Notes: a model not told the origin generated them from the sequence alone. A DNA stretch of 64,000 bases from PALSA-555 sp963731625 (GCA_963731625.1 CAVSWH010000001.1:682001-746000); one strand, 5' to 3'; positions 30,724 through 39,824 are shown, counted from the first letter of the stretch. Program-made: numbers and translations.

Positions 30724-31458
30724 ATGCCCGACGCGGCGTGGCTGGCGGATCCGACGGGGCGGTTCCAGTACCGCTACTGGGACGGCACGCAGTGGACGCC
30801 GTCGGTGAGCCGGCAGGGCTCCCAGGAGACCGACGTGCTGAGCACCCAGCCGCCCCCGCCCGCGGCGACGCCGAGCGCACCCCCGCCGTCACCCGCGGCG
30901 GCGCCCGCCGGCGCCGACCCGAGCGCAACCCGCGCCGGCGCCCCGCTCCCGCCCCCACCGCCGGCGGCAGCGCCCGCGCCGACCGGCACGGGCGCGTCGG
31001 ACGGGGGGCGCACGGTCGGGCCCGGCGACGTGATCCTCGGCCTGGGGCTCGTCGGGCTCGTCGTGTCGATCTTCTTGCAGTGGCTGGACTTCTCCCACTC
31101 GATCAGCGGGACCCAGGTCACCGAGCGCTACACGGCGAGTGGCGTCCCGATCCAGGTGCTCGTGAACTACACGACGGCGCGCCGGGACCCGTCCTTCCTC
31201 GTGCTGCTCATCCCGCTCGTCGTGCTGGGCCTCGTCGCGCTCTTCGTCGTCCGCGTGCGCTGGCTCGCGATCCTCAGCGGGATCGTCGCCGTGCTCATCG
31301 CCGCCATGTACAGCTACCAGCTGGAGGAGGTGGTTCATGCCAGTCCGGCCCTCCACGGCTTCGGGCTGTGGGACTTCCTCGGCATCGGACCGATCATCTG
31401 CTTCGTCGCCGGCATCCTGTTGATCGTCGGAGCTGCGCTGCCCGCCGGCCAACGCTGA
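30724..31458 (+). CDS. DUF2510-domain membrane protein
   Basis: A 244-residue protein. The N-terminus is a DUF2510 module (WLADPTGRFQYRYWDGTQWT), a short tryptophan-rich domain common in actinobacterial membrane proteins. A Pro/Ala-rich linker to about residue 90 follows, then four hydrophobic segments: VILGLGLVGLVVSIFLQWL, SFLVLLIPLVVLGLVALFVV, LAILSGIVAVLIAAMYSY and IGPIICFVAGILLIVGAAL. The extracellular loop contains DFSHSISGTQVTERY. Function unknown. ATG 30724 follows a G-rich stretch (GGGGGGTGGGCG) that can act as a ribosome-binding site. It is convergent with ispG. Confidence 0.85.
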   Translation: MPDAAWLADPTGRFQYRYWDGTQWTPSVSRQGSQETDVLSTQPPPPAATPSAPPPSPAAAPAGADPSATRAGAPLPPPPPAAAPAPTGTGASDGGRTVGPGDVILGLGLVGLVVSIFLQWLDFSHSISGTQVTERYTASGVPIQVLVNYTTARRDPSFLVLLIPLVVLGLVALFVVRVRWLAILSGIVAVLIAAMYSYQLEEVVHASPALHGFGLWDFLGIGPIICFVAGILLIVGAALPAGQR

Positions 31459-31583
31459 GTCGCGCGGCGCCGCCAGCGCGACGACGTGGCGCCCTCGGCG
31501 CTGCCTGTCCCTCCGGCGTCCCCGGATGGCGGGGAACTCGACCCGTTGCCTCGCCACGGCGGAGGCTGCTCGCGGGGGCGCCC

Positions 31584-32789
31584 TCAGTCGGTGAGGTCGC
31601 GGATCTTGGCGATCCGCTCGTCGGCCTGGTTCACGTCGCGGCCTCGCAGCTCGACGAGCTGCTCGCGGTCGGCGGCGGCGATGGCCTCGGCGTCGGCGTC
31701 GGCGGCGGCGAGGCGGGCCTCGATGCCCTCCTCGACGATGCGCTCCGCCTCGTCGATGAGCGCGGCGACCATCTCGTCCTCGGGGACGACGCGCACCACG
31801 GTGCCGCGGACGAAGAGGTGGCCCTTGCCCCGGCCGGCGGCGATGCCGAGGTCGGCGCCGCGGGCCTCGCCTGGGCCGTTCACGACGCAGCCCATGACCG
31901 CGACCTGCAGCGGGAGGTTGCGCTCGGCGAGCGCGGCCTGGGCCTCTTTCGCGACGCCGATGACGTCGATCTCGGCGCGCCCACAGGAGGGGCAGGCGAT
32001 GAGGTCGACACCCTTGCGCTCGCGCAGGCCGAGCGCCTCGAGGAGGGTCCGGCCGGCCTGGGCCTCCTCGACGGGGTCGGCGGTGAGCGAGTAGCGGATC
32101 GTGTCGCCGATCCCCTCGGCGAGCAGCGTCCCGATCCCGGCGGTGGACTTCACGACGCCGGCGGGCGGCGGGCCGGCCTCGGTGACGCCGAGGTGCAGCG
32201 GGTGGTCGACCGTGTCGGCGAGGAGCCGGTACGCGTCGATCATCACGGGGACGCTCGACGCCTTGACCGAGATCTTCACGTCCTCGAAGTCGACCTCGCG
32301 GAAGTAGTCGAGCTCGCGCACGGCGCTGGCGACGAGGGCCTCGGGGGTGGCGCCGCCGTGGCGCTCGGCGATGTCGGGGTCGAGGCTGCCGGCGTTCACG
32401 CCGATGCGGATCGACAGCCCGCGGTCCTTCGCCTCCGACGCGACGGCCTTGATCTGGTCGGGCTTGCGGATGTTGCCCGGGTTGAGACGCAGCCCCTGGA
32501 CGCCGGCCTCCATCGCGGCGAGCGCCAGGCGGTACTGGAAGTGGATGTCGGCGATGATCGGGACCGGCGCGCGCGGGACGATCTGGGCGAGCCCCTCGGC
32601 GGCGGCCTCCTCGTTGCAGGTGCAGCGCACGATGTCGCAGCCCGCGCCGGCGAGGGCGTAGATCTGGGCGAGCGTGCCGTCGACGTCGGCCGTCTTCGTC
32701 GTCGTCATCGACTGCACCGAGATCGGCGCGTCGCCGCCGACGGCGACGGTCCCGACGTGGACCTGGCGGGTCACGCGGCGCGGCTGCAC
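31584..32789 (-). CDS. ispG: 4-hydroxy-3-methylbut-2-en-1-yl diphosphate synthase (flavodoxin)
   Basis: IspG (GcpE) converts methylerythritol cyclodiphosphate to HMBPP in the MEP isoprenoid pathway. The 401-residue protein has the TIM-barrel start VHVGTVAVGGDAPISVQSMT, VPIIADIHFQYRLAL, LRLNPGNI and the [4Fe-4S] cysteines in IACPSCGRAEIDV and VMGCVVNGPGEARGADLGIA. The C-terminus continues about 60 residues with an Ala/Glu-rich helix. GTG 32789 lies 7 nt after TAGGCT on the minus strand and within an 8-bp inverted repeat (32782-32800). Together with dxr it forms the MEP segment of this locus. Confidence 0.96.
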   Translation of the reverse strand: MQPRRVTRQVHVGTVAVGGDAPISVQSMTTTKTADVDGTLAQIYALAGAGCDIVRCTCNEEAAAEGLAQIVPRAPVPIIADIHFQYRLALAAMEAGVQGLRLNPGNIRKPDQIKAVASEAKDRGLSIRIGVNAGSLDPDIAERHGGATPEALVASAVRELDYFREVDFEDVKISVKASSVPVMIDAYRLLADTVDHPLHLGVTEAGPPPAGVVKSTAGIGTLLAEGIGDTIRYSLTADPVEEAQAGRTLLEALGLRERKGVDLIACPSCGRAEIDVIGVAKEAQAALAERNLPLQVAVMGCVVNGPGEARGADLGIAAGRGKGHLFVRGTVVRVVPEDEMVAALIDEAERIVEEGIEARLAAADADAEAIAAADREQLVELRGRDVNQADERIAKIRDLTD

Positions 32790-32800
32790 GACGTGCAGCC
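32782..32800 (-). promoter_or_regulatory. Inverted repeat and -10 at the ispG start
   Basis: GGCTGCAC-GAC-GTGCAGCC is a perfect 8-bp inverted repeat that overlaps the ispG GTG and the last bases of a TAGGCT (32802-32797). The gene may be transcribed without a leader; the repeat could be an operator or a 5' hairpin. Confidence 0.4.
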
Positions 32801-32863
32801 TACGGCCGCGACACTGGTGGGCTCAGGGCCGAGGCGTGCAGATCCGGTGAAGACTCGGTGACG

Positions 32864-34084
32864 TCAGCCGCCGAAGGCCTGACGGACGTCGAGGAACGCG
32901 GCGGAGAGGCTGAGCGTGACGAGCAGCATCAGCACGACCGCGGTCACGGGCATGAGCTTGCGGAAGTCGACGCGGACCTCGCGGTGCTGGACCTTCGAGG
33001 CGACCCACTCGTAGCAGACCACGACGGCGTGGCCGCCGTCGAAGGGCAGGACGGGCAGCAGGTTGAAGAGCGCGAGCAGCAGGCTGATGCTGCCGAGCAG
33101 CCACAGCAGCGCCCAGACGTTGCCGTTCACGAGCTGGCTGCCCTCGGTGACGATCCCGATGATCGACACGGGCCGGTCCTGGGCGGCCGCGCTGCTCGCC
33201 GCGGGTGCCTTCGAGGTGAAGTTCTGGCTGTACTGCTGGACGCCCGAGGGCGAGACGAGGTGCGCGACGGCGCCGGCCGTCCCCGTCGTGAGGTCGGCGA
33301 TCTGCTTGAACAATTCGGGGATGGCGCCGAGCACGCCGACCGGGCGGTAGGCCTCGCCGGGCGAGACGCCGAGGAACCCCTTCCCGCCCTGCTTCGTGAG
33401 CGTGGCGGTGAGGGTGACCAGCTGGCCGTTGCGGACGACCTCGATGGTGGTCGGCAGGTCGGGTCGGCCCTCGATCGCCGCCTTCAGGTCGTTCCACGAG
33501 CTGATCGTGTGGCCCTCGACGTTCACGATGCGGTCGCCGCCGCGCAGCCCCGCCGTGTCGGCGGCGCTGCGCACCTCGACGGTGTCGACGGTCGTGCTCG
33601 GCCCGGTGGCGAGGCGGCCCTGGCCGGCGATCACGAGGAAGAAGAGCAGGAACGCGAGGAGGATGTTCATGCCGACGCCGGCGACGGTGAGCAGCAGCCG
33701 GTCGCCGTACGGGGCGCGGCGGAACGTGCGCGGCTCGTCGGCCGGGTCGACCTCCTCGAGGTTCGTCATGCCGACGGTCCGGACGTAGCCGCCGACGAGG
33801 ATGGCCTTCACGCCGTACTCGGTCTCGCCGCGCCGGAACGACCAGAGCCGCGGGCCGAAGCCGACGAAGAACTCGGTGACCTTGATCCCGGCCCGCTTGG
33901 CGACGAGGTAGTGGCCGGCCTCGTGGAGGACGACCATCGCGATGATGCCGACGATGATCGCCACCGAGTAGCGCGTCGAGGGTCGGGCGACGAGCAGGAC
34001 GGCGACGCCGAGCAGGACGAGCAGCAGCGACATCCACGCGCCGCGGCTCACCTCGGTGCCGGTGTCCTCGAGGGGGTCCTTCAC
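32864..34084 (-). CDS. rseP: Site-2 zinc metalloprotease, RseP/Rip1 family
   Basis: Intramembrane protease that cleaves anti-sigma factors and other single-pass proteins. The 406-residue protein has the zinc site HEAGH in IAMVVLHEAGHYLVAKRAG and the second site NLLPVLPFDGGHAVV (normally LDGG, here FDGG with the Asp retained). A PDZ domain lies between (about 165-250: VEVRSAADTAGLRGGDRIVN). TM helices are at about 20-35, 38-58, 125-150, 325-350 and 380-400. GTG 34084 overlaps the dxr stop by 4 nt. The order dxr-rseP-ispG is standard for actinobacteria. Confidence 0.94.
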   Translation of the reverse strand: MKDPLEDTGTEVSRGAWMSLLLVLLGVAVLLVARPSTRYSVAIIVGIIAMVVLHEAGHYLVAKRAGIKVTEFFVGFGPRLWSFRRGETEYGVKAILVGGYVRTVGMTNLEEVDPADEPRTFRRAPYGDRLLLTVAGVGMNILLAFLLFFLVIAGQGRLATGPSTTVDTVEVRSAADTAGLRGGDRIVNVEGHTISSWNDLKAAIEGRPDLPTTIEVVRNGQLVTLTATLTKQGGKGFLGVSPGEAYRPVGVLGAIPELFKQIADLTTGTAGAVAHLVSPSGVQQYSQNFTSKAPAASSAAAQDRPVSIIGIVTEGSQLVNGNVWALLWLLGSISLLLALFNLLPVLPFDGGHAVVVCYEWVASKVQHREVRVDFRKLMPVTAVVLMLLVTLSLSAAFLDVRQAFGG

Positions 34085-35211
34085 GTCGTCGGGCTTCCCG
34101 TCTCCACCCGTGGTCCCCTCTGCTCCTCGATCCGCGCGACCAGCCGGCCGGCCCGCTCGCGGGCGGCCCGGTCGACCGCGAGAACGTCGCCGACGTCGCG
34201 GACGTTCCCGGGCGGGTCGGCGACGGCGTCGGCGAGGACGTCGGCGATGGCCAGCCAGGGGATCCGCCGGTCGAGGAAGGCGGCGACGGCCACCTCGTTG
34301 GCGCCGCTCAGCGCCGCGGGGGCGCCGCCGCCGGCCCGGCCGGCGGCGTAGGCGAGCGCCAGCGCGGGGAAGGCGTCGAGGTCGGGCGACTCGAAGGTGA
34401 GCGAGCCGAGGGTCGTCCAGTCGATGGCGCCGAACGCCTCGTCGAGGCGCCCGGGCGCGCCGAGGGCCAGCCCGATCGGGAGGCGCATGTCGGGCATCGA
34501 GAGCTGGGCGATGACGGCGCCGTCTCGGTACTCGACCATGCCGTGCACGACCGACTGGGGGTGCACGACGACGTCGACGTGGTCGTAGTCGAAGCCGAAC
34601 AGCTCGTGGGCCTCGATCACCTCGAGGCCCTTGTTCATGAGCGTCGAGGAGTCGATCGTGATCTTGGCGCCCATGTCCCAGGTCGGGTGCTTCAGCGCGT
34701 CTTCGACGGTGACCAGCTCGAGCTCGCTGCGCGTGCGGCCGCGGAACGGGCCGCCGCTCGCGGTCAGCCAGAGGCGGGTCACCTCGCCGCGCGTCCCGGC
34801 CCGCAGCGCCTGGTAGAGCGCCGAGTGCTCCGAGTCGACCGGGACGATCTCGCCGCCACCCCGGGTGCGCGCCGCGTTCACGACCGGGCCGGCGGCGATG
34901 AGGCTCTCCTTGTTCGCCAGCGCGAGGCGCTTCCCGGCCTCGAGCGCGGCGATCGTGGCCGGGAGCCCGGCGAAGCCGACGACGGCGTTCAGCACCACGT
35001 CGACGTCGTCGCCCCCGGCGAGCGCGGCGAGGGCGTCGGCGTCGTCGGCGCAGGTGCGGGCCCGGTCGTCGGGGACGCCGAACTCGGCGGCCTGGGCGGC
35101 GAGCAGGTCGCCGCGCCGGCCGGCGGCGAGCGCGACGACCTCGTACTCGTCGCGGTGCCGGCGGATGAGCTCGAGCGCCTGGGTGCCGACCGAGCCGGTC
35201 GAGCCCAGCAC
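34081..35211 (-). CDS. dxr: 1-deoxy-D-xylulose 5-phosphate reductoisomerase, start uncertain
   Basis: Dxr makes methylerythritol phosphate, the committed step of the MEP pathway. Conserved segments are the NADPH motif VLGSTGSVGTQALELI, LANKESLIAAG, the metal site VPVDSEHSALYQAL, TASGGPFRG, and HPTWDMGAKITIDSSTLMNK. In frame, the first usable start is the GTG at 35211, which begins at Val of VLGSTG and loses the first beta-strand residues (TRVA). A GTG at 35228 overlapping the cdsA stop (GTGA) is the natural start but is out of frame by one base; one base may be missing in 35212-35228. With GTG 35211 the protein is 376 residues. Confidence 0.92.
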   Translation of the reverse strand: MLGSTGSVGTQALELIRRHRDEYEVVALAAGRRGDLLAAQAAEFGVPDDRARTCADDADALAALAGGDDVDVVLNAVVGFAGLPATIAALEAGKRLALANKESLIAAGPVVNAARTRGGGEIVPVDSEHSALYQALRAGTRGEVTRLWLTASGGPFRGRTRSELELVTVEDALKHPTWDMGAKITIDSSTLMNKGLEVIEAHELFGFDYDHVDVVVHPQSVVHGMVEYRDGAVIAQLSMPDMRLPIGLALGAPGRLDEAFGAIDWTTLGSLTFESPDLDAFPALALAYAAGRAGGGAPAALSGANEVAVAAFLDRRIPWLAIADVLADAVADPPGNVRDVGDVLAVDRAARERAGRLVARIEEQRGPRVETGSPTT

Positions 35212-35224
35212 CGCGACACGCGTG

Positions 35225-36571
35225 TCACCGGAAGAACAGGTACAGCGCCAGGTAGTACGCGGCGGGGAGGGCGAAGAGCATGGCGTCGAAGCGGTCGAGG
35301 AAGCCGCCGTGCCCGGGCAGCAGGCCACCGAGGTCCTTCACGCCGAGGTCGCGCTTGAGCATCGACTCGGCGAGGTCGCCGATCGGGGCGGTGACGGCGA
35401 CGACGACGCCGAGCGCCAGGCCGCCGCCGACCCCCTTGAACGCCCACGGGTGCAGCACCGCGCCGACGAACGCGCCGAGGATCACCGCGGCGATCGCGCC
35501 GGCGATGAGCCCCTCGATCGTCTTGTGGGGCGAGATGCGCGGCAGCAACGGCGTGTGCCCGAACGTGCGCCCGGCGAAGTAGGCGACGACGTCGGAGCCG
35601 ATGGCGCAGATGACGACGCCGCCGAGCAGGCCGGTGCCGCCCGGGCTGGGGGCGAGCAGCAGGCCGGCGAACCCGCCGAGGATCCCGACGTAGCAGAAGC
35701 CGAGGAGCGTGAGCCCGATGTTGACCGTCGGGCGCTGGTGGACGACCTCGATGAGGTACCAGAGCAGCGTGAAGGTGATGACGAGCACCGACACCAGCGG
35801 GTAGGCGCGCTCACCCTGGCTGTACGCGATCGGCACGATCGCGATGCAACCCAGGAGCCCCATGACGGTCGCCGGGTGGTGTCCGGCGCGCCGGAAGCCC
35901 TCGAAGAGCTCGAACGCGGAGACGCCGACGACCAGCATGACGAGCACGACGGCGACGGGGCGGCCGAGCGCGAACGCGGCGAGGGCGATCACCGCCATGA
36001 TCACCCCGGTGACGACCCGAGGGACGATGTCACCGTCGTCGCCGCCGCCGCCGTCGCCGACCGGCTCGCCCTCGTAGCCGGTGTCGGGCTGACCGCGGCC
36101 GCGGCGGGCGCGCCGGCGCGGCGGCGTCCACGCGTCCTCGTAGCCGGCGTCGTCGGCGAGCGCGCCGATCATCGTGCCGTCGTCGGGGGCGAGCTCACCC
36201 TCGGCGAAGTCGCCGACGTCACGGTTCCAGTCGCTGCTGTCGGTGCGGAACCGGGCGCGGCCCGGGCCGGTCAGCGAGGACCAGCTCTCGAAGTCGTCGT
36301 CGGCGCTGTCGCCGGCGACGGCGCGGGGCACCTCGCCGGTCGGTGGATCGGTCCAGTGCTGCAGGCGCGACGAGCCGGCGGGCCGGCGCGGCTCGGCCGG
36401 CGGCGCGCTGTCCTGCGACGACCAGGTGGAGTCCTCGGGCAGCGGGAACCGGCTGGCGCCGCGCGGCGGCGGGGCCGCCCCGGGGTCGGGGCCGACGACC
36501 CGGACCCCCTCACCCGGCGCCTGGCGCGGGGCGATCTCGTCCTCGGGCTCCTCGTCCCGCCAGTCGGCCAC
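35225..36571 (-). CDS. cdsA: Phosphatidate cytidylyltransferase with long N-terminal extension
   Basis: CdsA makes CDP-diacylglycerol from phosphatidate and CTP. The C-terminal ~260 residues contain seven to eight TM helices and the CDS signature LKRDLGVKDLGGLLPGHGGF followed by LDRFDAMLFALP. The N-terminal ~185 residues are hydrophilic, acidic and Pro/Arg-rich, with RRRARRGRGQPDTGYEGEP and a GDGGGGDDGD run before the first membrane segment, and look disordered. Usual CdsA enzymes have 260-310 residues. The start at 36571 keeps the extension; it is open and reads with normal codon bias, so I believe it is translated. Confidence 0.93.
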   Translation of the reverse strand: MADWRDEEPEDEIAPRQAPGEGVRVVGPDPGAAPPPRGASRFPLPEDSTWSSQDSAPPAEPRRPAGSSRLQHWTDPPTGEVPRAVAGDSADDDFESWSSLTGPGRARFRTDSSDWNRDVGDFAEGELAPDDGTMIGALADDAGYEDAWTPPRRRARRGRGQPDTGYEGEPVGDGGGGDDGDIVPRVVTGVIMAVIALAAFALGRPVAVVLVMLVVGVSAFELFEGFRRAGHHPATVMGLLGCIAIVPIAYSQGERAYPLVSVLVITFTLLWYLIEVVHQRPTVNIGLTLLGFCYVGILGGFAGLLLAPSPGGTGLLGGVVICAIGSDVVAYFAGRTFGHTPLLPRISPHKTIEGLIAGAIAAVILGAFVGAVLHPWAFKGVGGGLALGVVVAVTAPIGDLAESMLKRDLGVKDLGGLLPGHGGFLDRFDAMLFALPAAYYLALYLFFR

Positions 36572-36664
36572 CTCACTCCTCTCACACCCGCCACACCGGC
36601 GGGGTCACCAAGGCTAATCCGCCGGGGCCGGCCCGACCGTCGGGGAGGACGGCCCCCCGCCGGC

Positions 36665-37243
36665 TCAGTCCTCGAGGAGCTCGTGCTCCTTCTTGGCCAG
36701 CACGGCCTCGATGTCGCCGACGACGCCCTTCGTGTGGCGCTCGAGGTCGTCCTCGGCCCGCTTCAGGTCGTCGTCGGAGAGATCCCCGTCCTTCTTCAGG
36801 CCCTCGAGGTCGTGGCGGGCCTGGCGGCGGATGTTGCGGACCGCGACCCGCGCCTCCTCGGCCCGGTGCTTCACGAGCTTCACGAGGTCCTTGCGGCGCT
36901 CGCCGGTGAGCTCGGGGAACACGAGGCGGATGACCACCCCGTCGTTGTTGGGGGTGATGCCGACGTCGCTCGACTGGATGGCCCGCTCGATGCCCTTGAT
37001 CGCGCCCTTGTCGTAGGGGCTGATGACGAGCACGCGGGGCTCGGGGACGCTGAACGACGCGAGCTGCTGGAGCGGCACCTCGCTGCCGTAGTAGTCGACG
37101 CGGAGCTTGTCGACGAGGCTCGCGGTGGCCCGGCCGGTGCGCACGCCGCCGAACTCGGTCTTCAGGTGCTCGATCGCCTTGTGCATCTTGTCCTGACACT
37201 CGTCGATGACGAGCTGGCGCATCTCGTCGCCCTGATCGCTCAT
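36665..37243 (-). CDS. frr: Ribosome recycling factor
   Basis: RRF with EF-G splits post-termination ribosomes. The 192-residue protein has CQDKMHKAIEHLKTEFGGVR, TGRATASLVDKLRVDYYGSE, VPLQQLASFSVPEPRVLVIS and the C-terminal helix segments VRNIRRQARHDLEGLKKDGD. Full length for the family (about 185). Lies 10 nt after pyrH in the conserved order rpsB-tsf-pyrH-frr-cdsA. Confidence 0.97.
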   Translation of the reverse strand: MSDQGDEMRQLVIDECQDKMHKAIEHLKTEFGGVRTGRATASLVDKLRVDYYGSEVPLQQLASFSVPEPRVLVISPYDKGAIKGIERAIQSSDVGITPNNDGVVIRLVFPELTGERRKDLVKLVKHRAEEARVAVRNIRRQARHDLEGLKKDGDLSDDDLKRAEDDLERHTKGVVGDIEAVLAKKEHELLED

Positions 37244-37253
37244 CCGGCGCGCC

Positions 37254-37982
37254 TCACGCCGTGCTGACGAGGGTGCCGATCGGCTCGCCGACGAGCGCGC
37301 GGCGGATGTTGCCGGGCTGCATGACGTCGAAGACGATGATCGGGAGGCTGTTGTCCATGCAGAAGGTGATCGCGGTCGAGTCCATGACCGCGAGGCGCCG
37401 GTTCAGCACCTCGAAGTGGCTGACCTCGAGGAGCTTCACCGCGTCGGGGTGCTCGAGGGGGTCCGCGGAGTAGACGCCGTCGACGCCCGAGTGCGTGCCT
37501 TTCAGCACGGCCTCGGCGCCGATCTCGGCGGCGCGCAGCGCCGCCGTGGTGTCGGTCGTGAAGTAGGGGTTGCCGGTGCCGGCGGCGAAGACGACGATGC
37601 GTTCCTTCTGGAGGTGGCGGATGGCGCGGAGCGGGATGAACGGCTCGGCGACCTGGGCCATGGCGATGGCGGTCTGGACGCGGGTGGGCTGCCCGGCGGC
37701 CTCGAGCGCCTCCTGGAGCGCGAGCGCGTTGATGACCGTGGCGAGCATGCCCATGTAGTCGGCGCGGGCGCGGTCCATGCCGCGCATCGCGCCCTTCGCG
37801 CCGCGCCACATGTTGCCGCCGCCGACGACGATGGCGAGCTCGATGCGGAGATCGGCGCGGGCCTGGGCGATCTCCCCGGCGATGCGGGCGACGACGTCAG
37901 CGTCGATCCCGTAGCCGTTCGGCTCGGCGAACGCCTCCCCGGAGAGCTTGAGGACCGCCCGGCGGTAGCGGCTCTCGGTCAC
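37254..37982 (-). CDS. pyrH: Uridylate kinase
   Basis: PyrH (UMPK) phosphorylates UMP to UDP for pyrimidine nucleotide synthesis. The 242-residue protein has RAVLKLSGEAFAEPNGYGID, ELAIVVGGGNMWRGAKG, DRARADYMGMLATVINALAL and AAGTGNPYFTTDTTAALRAA, all characteristic of the amino-acid-kinase fold of bacterial UMPKs. GTG 37982 start. Part of the rpsB-tsf-pyrH-frr-cdsA set. Confidence 0.97.
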   Translation of the reverse strand: MTESRYRRAVLKLSGEAFAEPNGYGIDADVVARIAGEIAQARADLRIELAIVVGGGNMWRGAKGAMRGMDRARADYMGMLATVINALALQEALEAAGQPTRVQTAIAMAQVAEPFIPLRAIRHLQKERIVVFAAGTGNPYFTTDTTAALRAAEIGAEAVLKGTHSGVDGVYSADPLEHPDAVKLLEVSHFEVLNRRLAVMDSTAITFCMDNSLPIIVFDVMQPGNIRRALVGEPIGTLVSTA

Positions 37983-38044
37983 GACCTCTCCCTCGGTCCG
38001 ACGCGGCCCGCCGCGTCACGAAGCGCCGCGGGCTGGGTCCTGTT

Positions 38045-38890
38045 CTAGTCCTCGCCGACCTTCACGCGGGCGAAGCGCCGCACGGTGGCGTCGGGGCCGA
38101 GCTGGCCGACGAGCTGGCCGACGGTCTGCTTCGGCTCCCGCACGAAGGGCTGCTCGAGCAGGACCGTCTCCTTGAAGAACCCGTTGAGGCGGCCCTCGAC
38201 GATCTTGGCGAGCGCCGCCTCGGGCTTGCCCTCGTTGCGGGTGCGCTCCTCGAAGATGGCCCGCTCCCGCTCGACGTCGGCGGAGGGCACCTCGTCGCGG
38301 GAGAGATAGCGGGGCGCAGCGGACGCGACGTGGAGGGCCACGTCGTGGGCCACGGTCTGGGCGTGGGCGTCGGCGGGGTCGACGCCGCCGAGCTCGACGA
38401 GCACGCCGATCGTGTACCGCTCGTTCTGGGGGTGCTTGTAGCCGTCGAGGAGCCCGTCGGCGGTCTCGAAGAGCACGACGCGCCCGAGCACGATGTGCTC
38501 CTGGAGCCGGGCGGCGAGGGCGGCGACGTGCTGGTTGACCGTCGTGCCCTCGTGCTCGAGCTCCTCGAGCTCCTCGGTCCCGGCCTCGACGGCGAGGCGG
38601 GCGAGGGCCTCGACGGTCGCGGTGAAGTCGGCGTTCTTGGCGACGAAGTCGGTCTCGGCGGTGAGCTCGACGACCGCGCCGACGCCGCCGTCGACGAGGA
38701 CCTCGACCGCGCCCTGCTCGGCGGCGCGCCCGGCACGCTTCGACGCGCCGGCGAGCCCCTTGGCGCGCAGCCAGTCCTTCGCCGCCTCGAGGTCACCGTC
38801 GTTCTCGACGAGGGCGGTCTTGCAGTCCATCATCCCGGCGCCGGTCAGCTTGCGGAGCTGCGCGACGTCGGACGCGTTCACCTCAGCCAT
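38045..38890 (-). CDS. tsf: Elongation factor Ts
   Basis: EF-Ts exchanges GDP for GTP on EF-Tu. The 281-residue protein has the N-terminal VAQLRKLTGAGMMDCKTALV, the TDFVAKN motif (AETDFVAKNADF) that contacts EF-Tu, and the C-terminal LLEQPFVREPKQTVGQLV. ATG 38890 overlaps the rpsB stop by 8 nt, an unusually long overlap that indicates translational coupling. Confidence 0.96.
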   Translation of the reverse strand: MAEVNASDVAQLRKLTGAGMMDCKTALVENDGDLEAAKDWLRAKGLAGASKRAGRAAEQGAVEVLVDGGVGAVVELTAETDFVAKNADFTATVEALARLAVEAGTEELEELEHEGTTVNQHVAALAARLQEHIVLGRVVLFETADGLLDGYKHPQNERYTIGVLVELGGVDPADAHAQTVAHDVALHVASAAPRYLSRDEVPSADVERERAIFEERTRNEGKPEAALAKIVEGRLNGFFKETVLLEQPFVREPKQTVGQLVGQLGPDATVRRFARVKVGED

Positions 38891-39824
38891 CGGCGGCCAC
38901 GGCCTCCGTGCCGCCGGGCGCGCTCGGCGGCTCGTCCGCGGGGACGCGCACGCCGCCGTCGCCACCCTCCTCGTCGCCACCCTCCGGGGGCGGCGGCACT
39001 TGGGTGAGGCGCTCCTCGCGCGCCGCCTGCGCGGCGGCGGCCGCGTTGCGGGCCTGCTGCTGCTGGGCGGGGTCGAGGACGGGCGGCGGCTTCGGCGGGC
39101 TCGGCGGGGGTGGCGCGGTGACGACCCCGGCACGCTCGGCGAGCACGCGGCCTTCGTCGACGGCGTCCGCGATGATTCGGCTCATCAGGTTGGCGGAGCG
39201 GATGGCGTCGTCGTTGCCCGGGATCACGTAGTCGATGACGTCGGGGTCGCAGTTGGTGTCGACGACCGCCACCACGGGGATGCCGAGCCGGTTCGCCTCG
39301 GTGACCGCGATGTGCTCCTTCTTGGTGTCGACGACGAACACGGCGTCGGGGAGGCGCTCGAGGCGGCGGATGCCGCCGAGGTTGCGCTGGAGCTTGTCGC
39401 GCTCCCGCGTCACCTTCAGGCCTTCCTTCTTGATCATCTGCTCGGTCTCGCCGGTGGCGACCATCCGCTCGAGCTCGTGGAGCTTCGCGACGCGGGAGTG
39501 GACCGTCTGGAAGTTCGTGAGCATCCCGCCGAGCCAGCGGTAGTTGACGTAGGGCATCCCGCAGCGCTCCGCCTGGCGCTGGATCGGCTCTTGGGCCTGC
39601 TTCTTGGTCCCGACGAAGAGGACGATGCCGCCGCCCTCGACGGTCTTGCGCACGAACCGGTAGGAGGTGTCGATGCGCTCGAGGGTCTGCTGCAGGTCGA
39701 TGATGTAGATGCCGTTGCGCTCGCCGAAGATGAACCGTTTCATCTTGGGGTTCCAGCGGCGCGTCTGGTGGCCGAAGTGGACGCCGGCCTCCAGCAGCTG
39801 CTTCATCGTGACGGTGACGGCCAC
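38883..39824 (-). CDS. rpsB: 30S ribosomal protein S2 with C-terminal extension
   Basis: S2 is a late-binding protein of the 30S subunit. Conserved parts are TMKQLLEAGVHFGHQTRRWN, IIDLQQTLERIDTSYRFV, LFVGTKKQAQEP and VVAVVDTNCDPDVIDYVIPG. The C-terminus continues for about 80 residues as a Pro/Gln/Glu-rich tail (DPAQQQQARNAAAAAQAARE and so on), a common feature in actinobacteria. GTG 39824 is preceded by AAAGGAGA. The 5' region to whiG (39825-39993) contains a TACACT box at 39935-39940 on the minus strand, giving a leader of about 105 nt. Confidence 0.96.
   Translation of the reverse strand: MAVTVTMKQLLEAGVHFGHQTRRWNPKMKRFIFGERNGIYIIDLQQTLERIDTSYRFVRKTVEGGGIVLFVGTKKQAQEPIQRQAERCGMPYVNYRWLGGMLTNFQTVHSRVAKLHELERMVATGETEQMIKKEGLKVTRERDKLQRNLGGIRRLERLPDAVFVVDTKKEHIAVTEANRLGIPVVAVVDTNCDPDVIDYVIPGNDDAIRSANLMSRIIADAVDEGRVLAERAGVVTAPPPPSPPKPPPVLDPAQQQQARNAAAAAQAAREERLTQVPPPPEGGDEEGGDGGVRVPADEPPSAPGGTEAVAADG

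Noticed and set aside
32782..32800. Intrinsic terminator between rseP and ispG
   Set aside because: The inverted repeat has no U-run and overlaps the ispG start codon.
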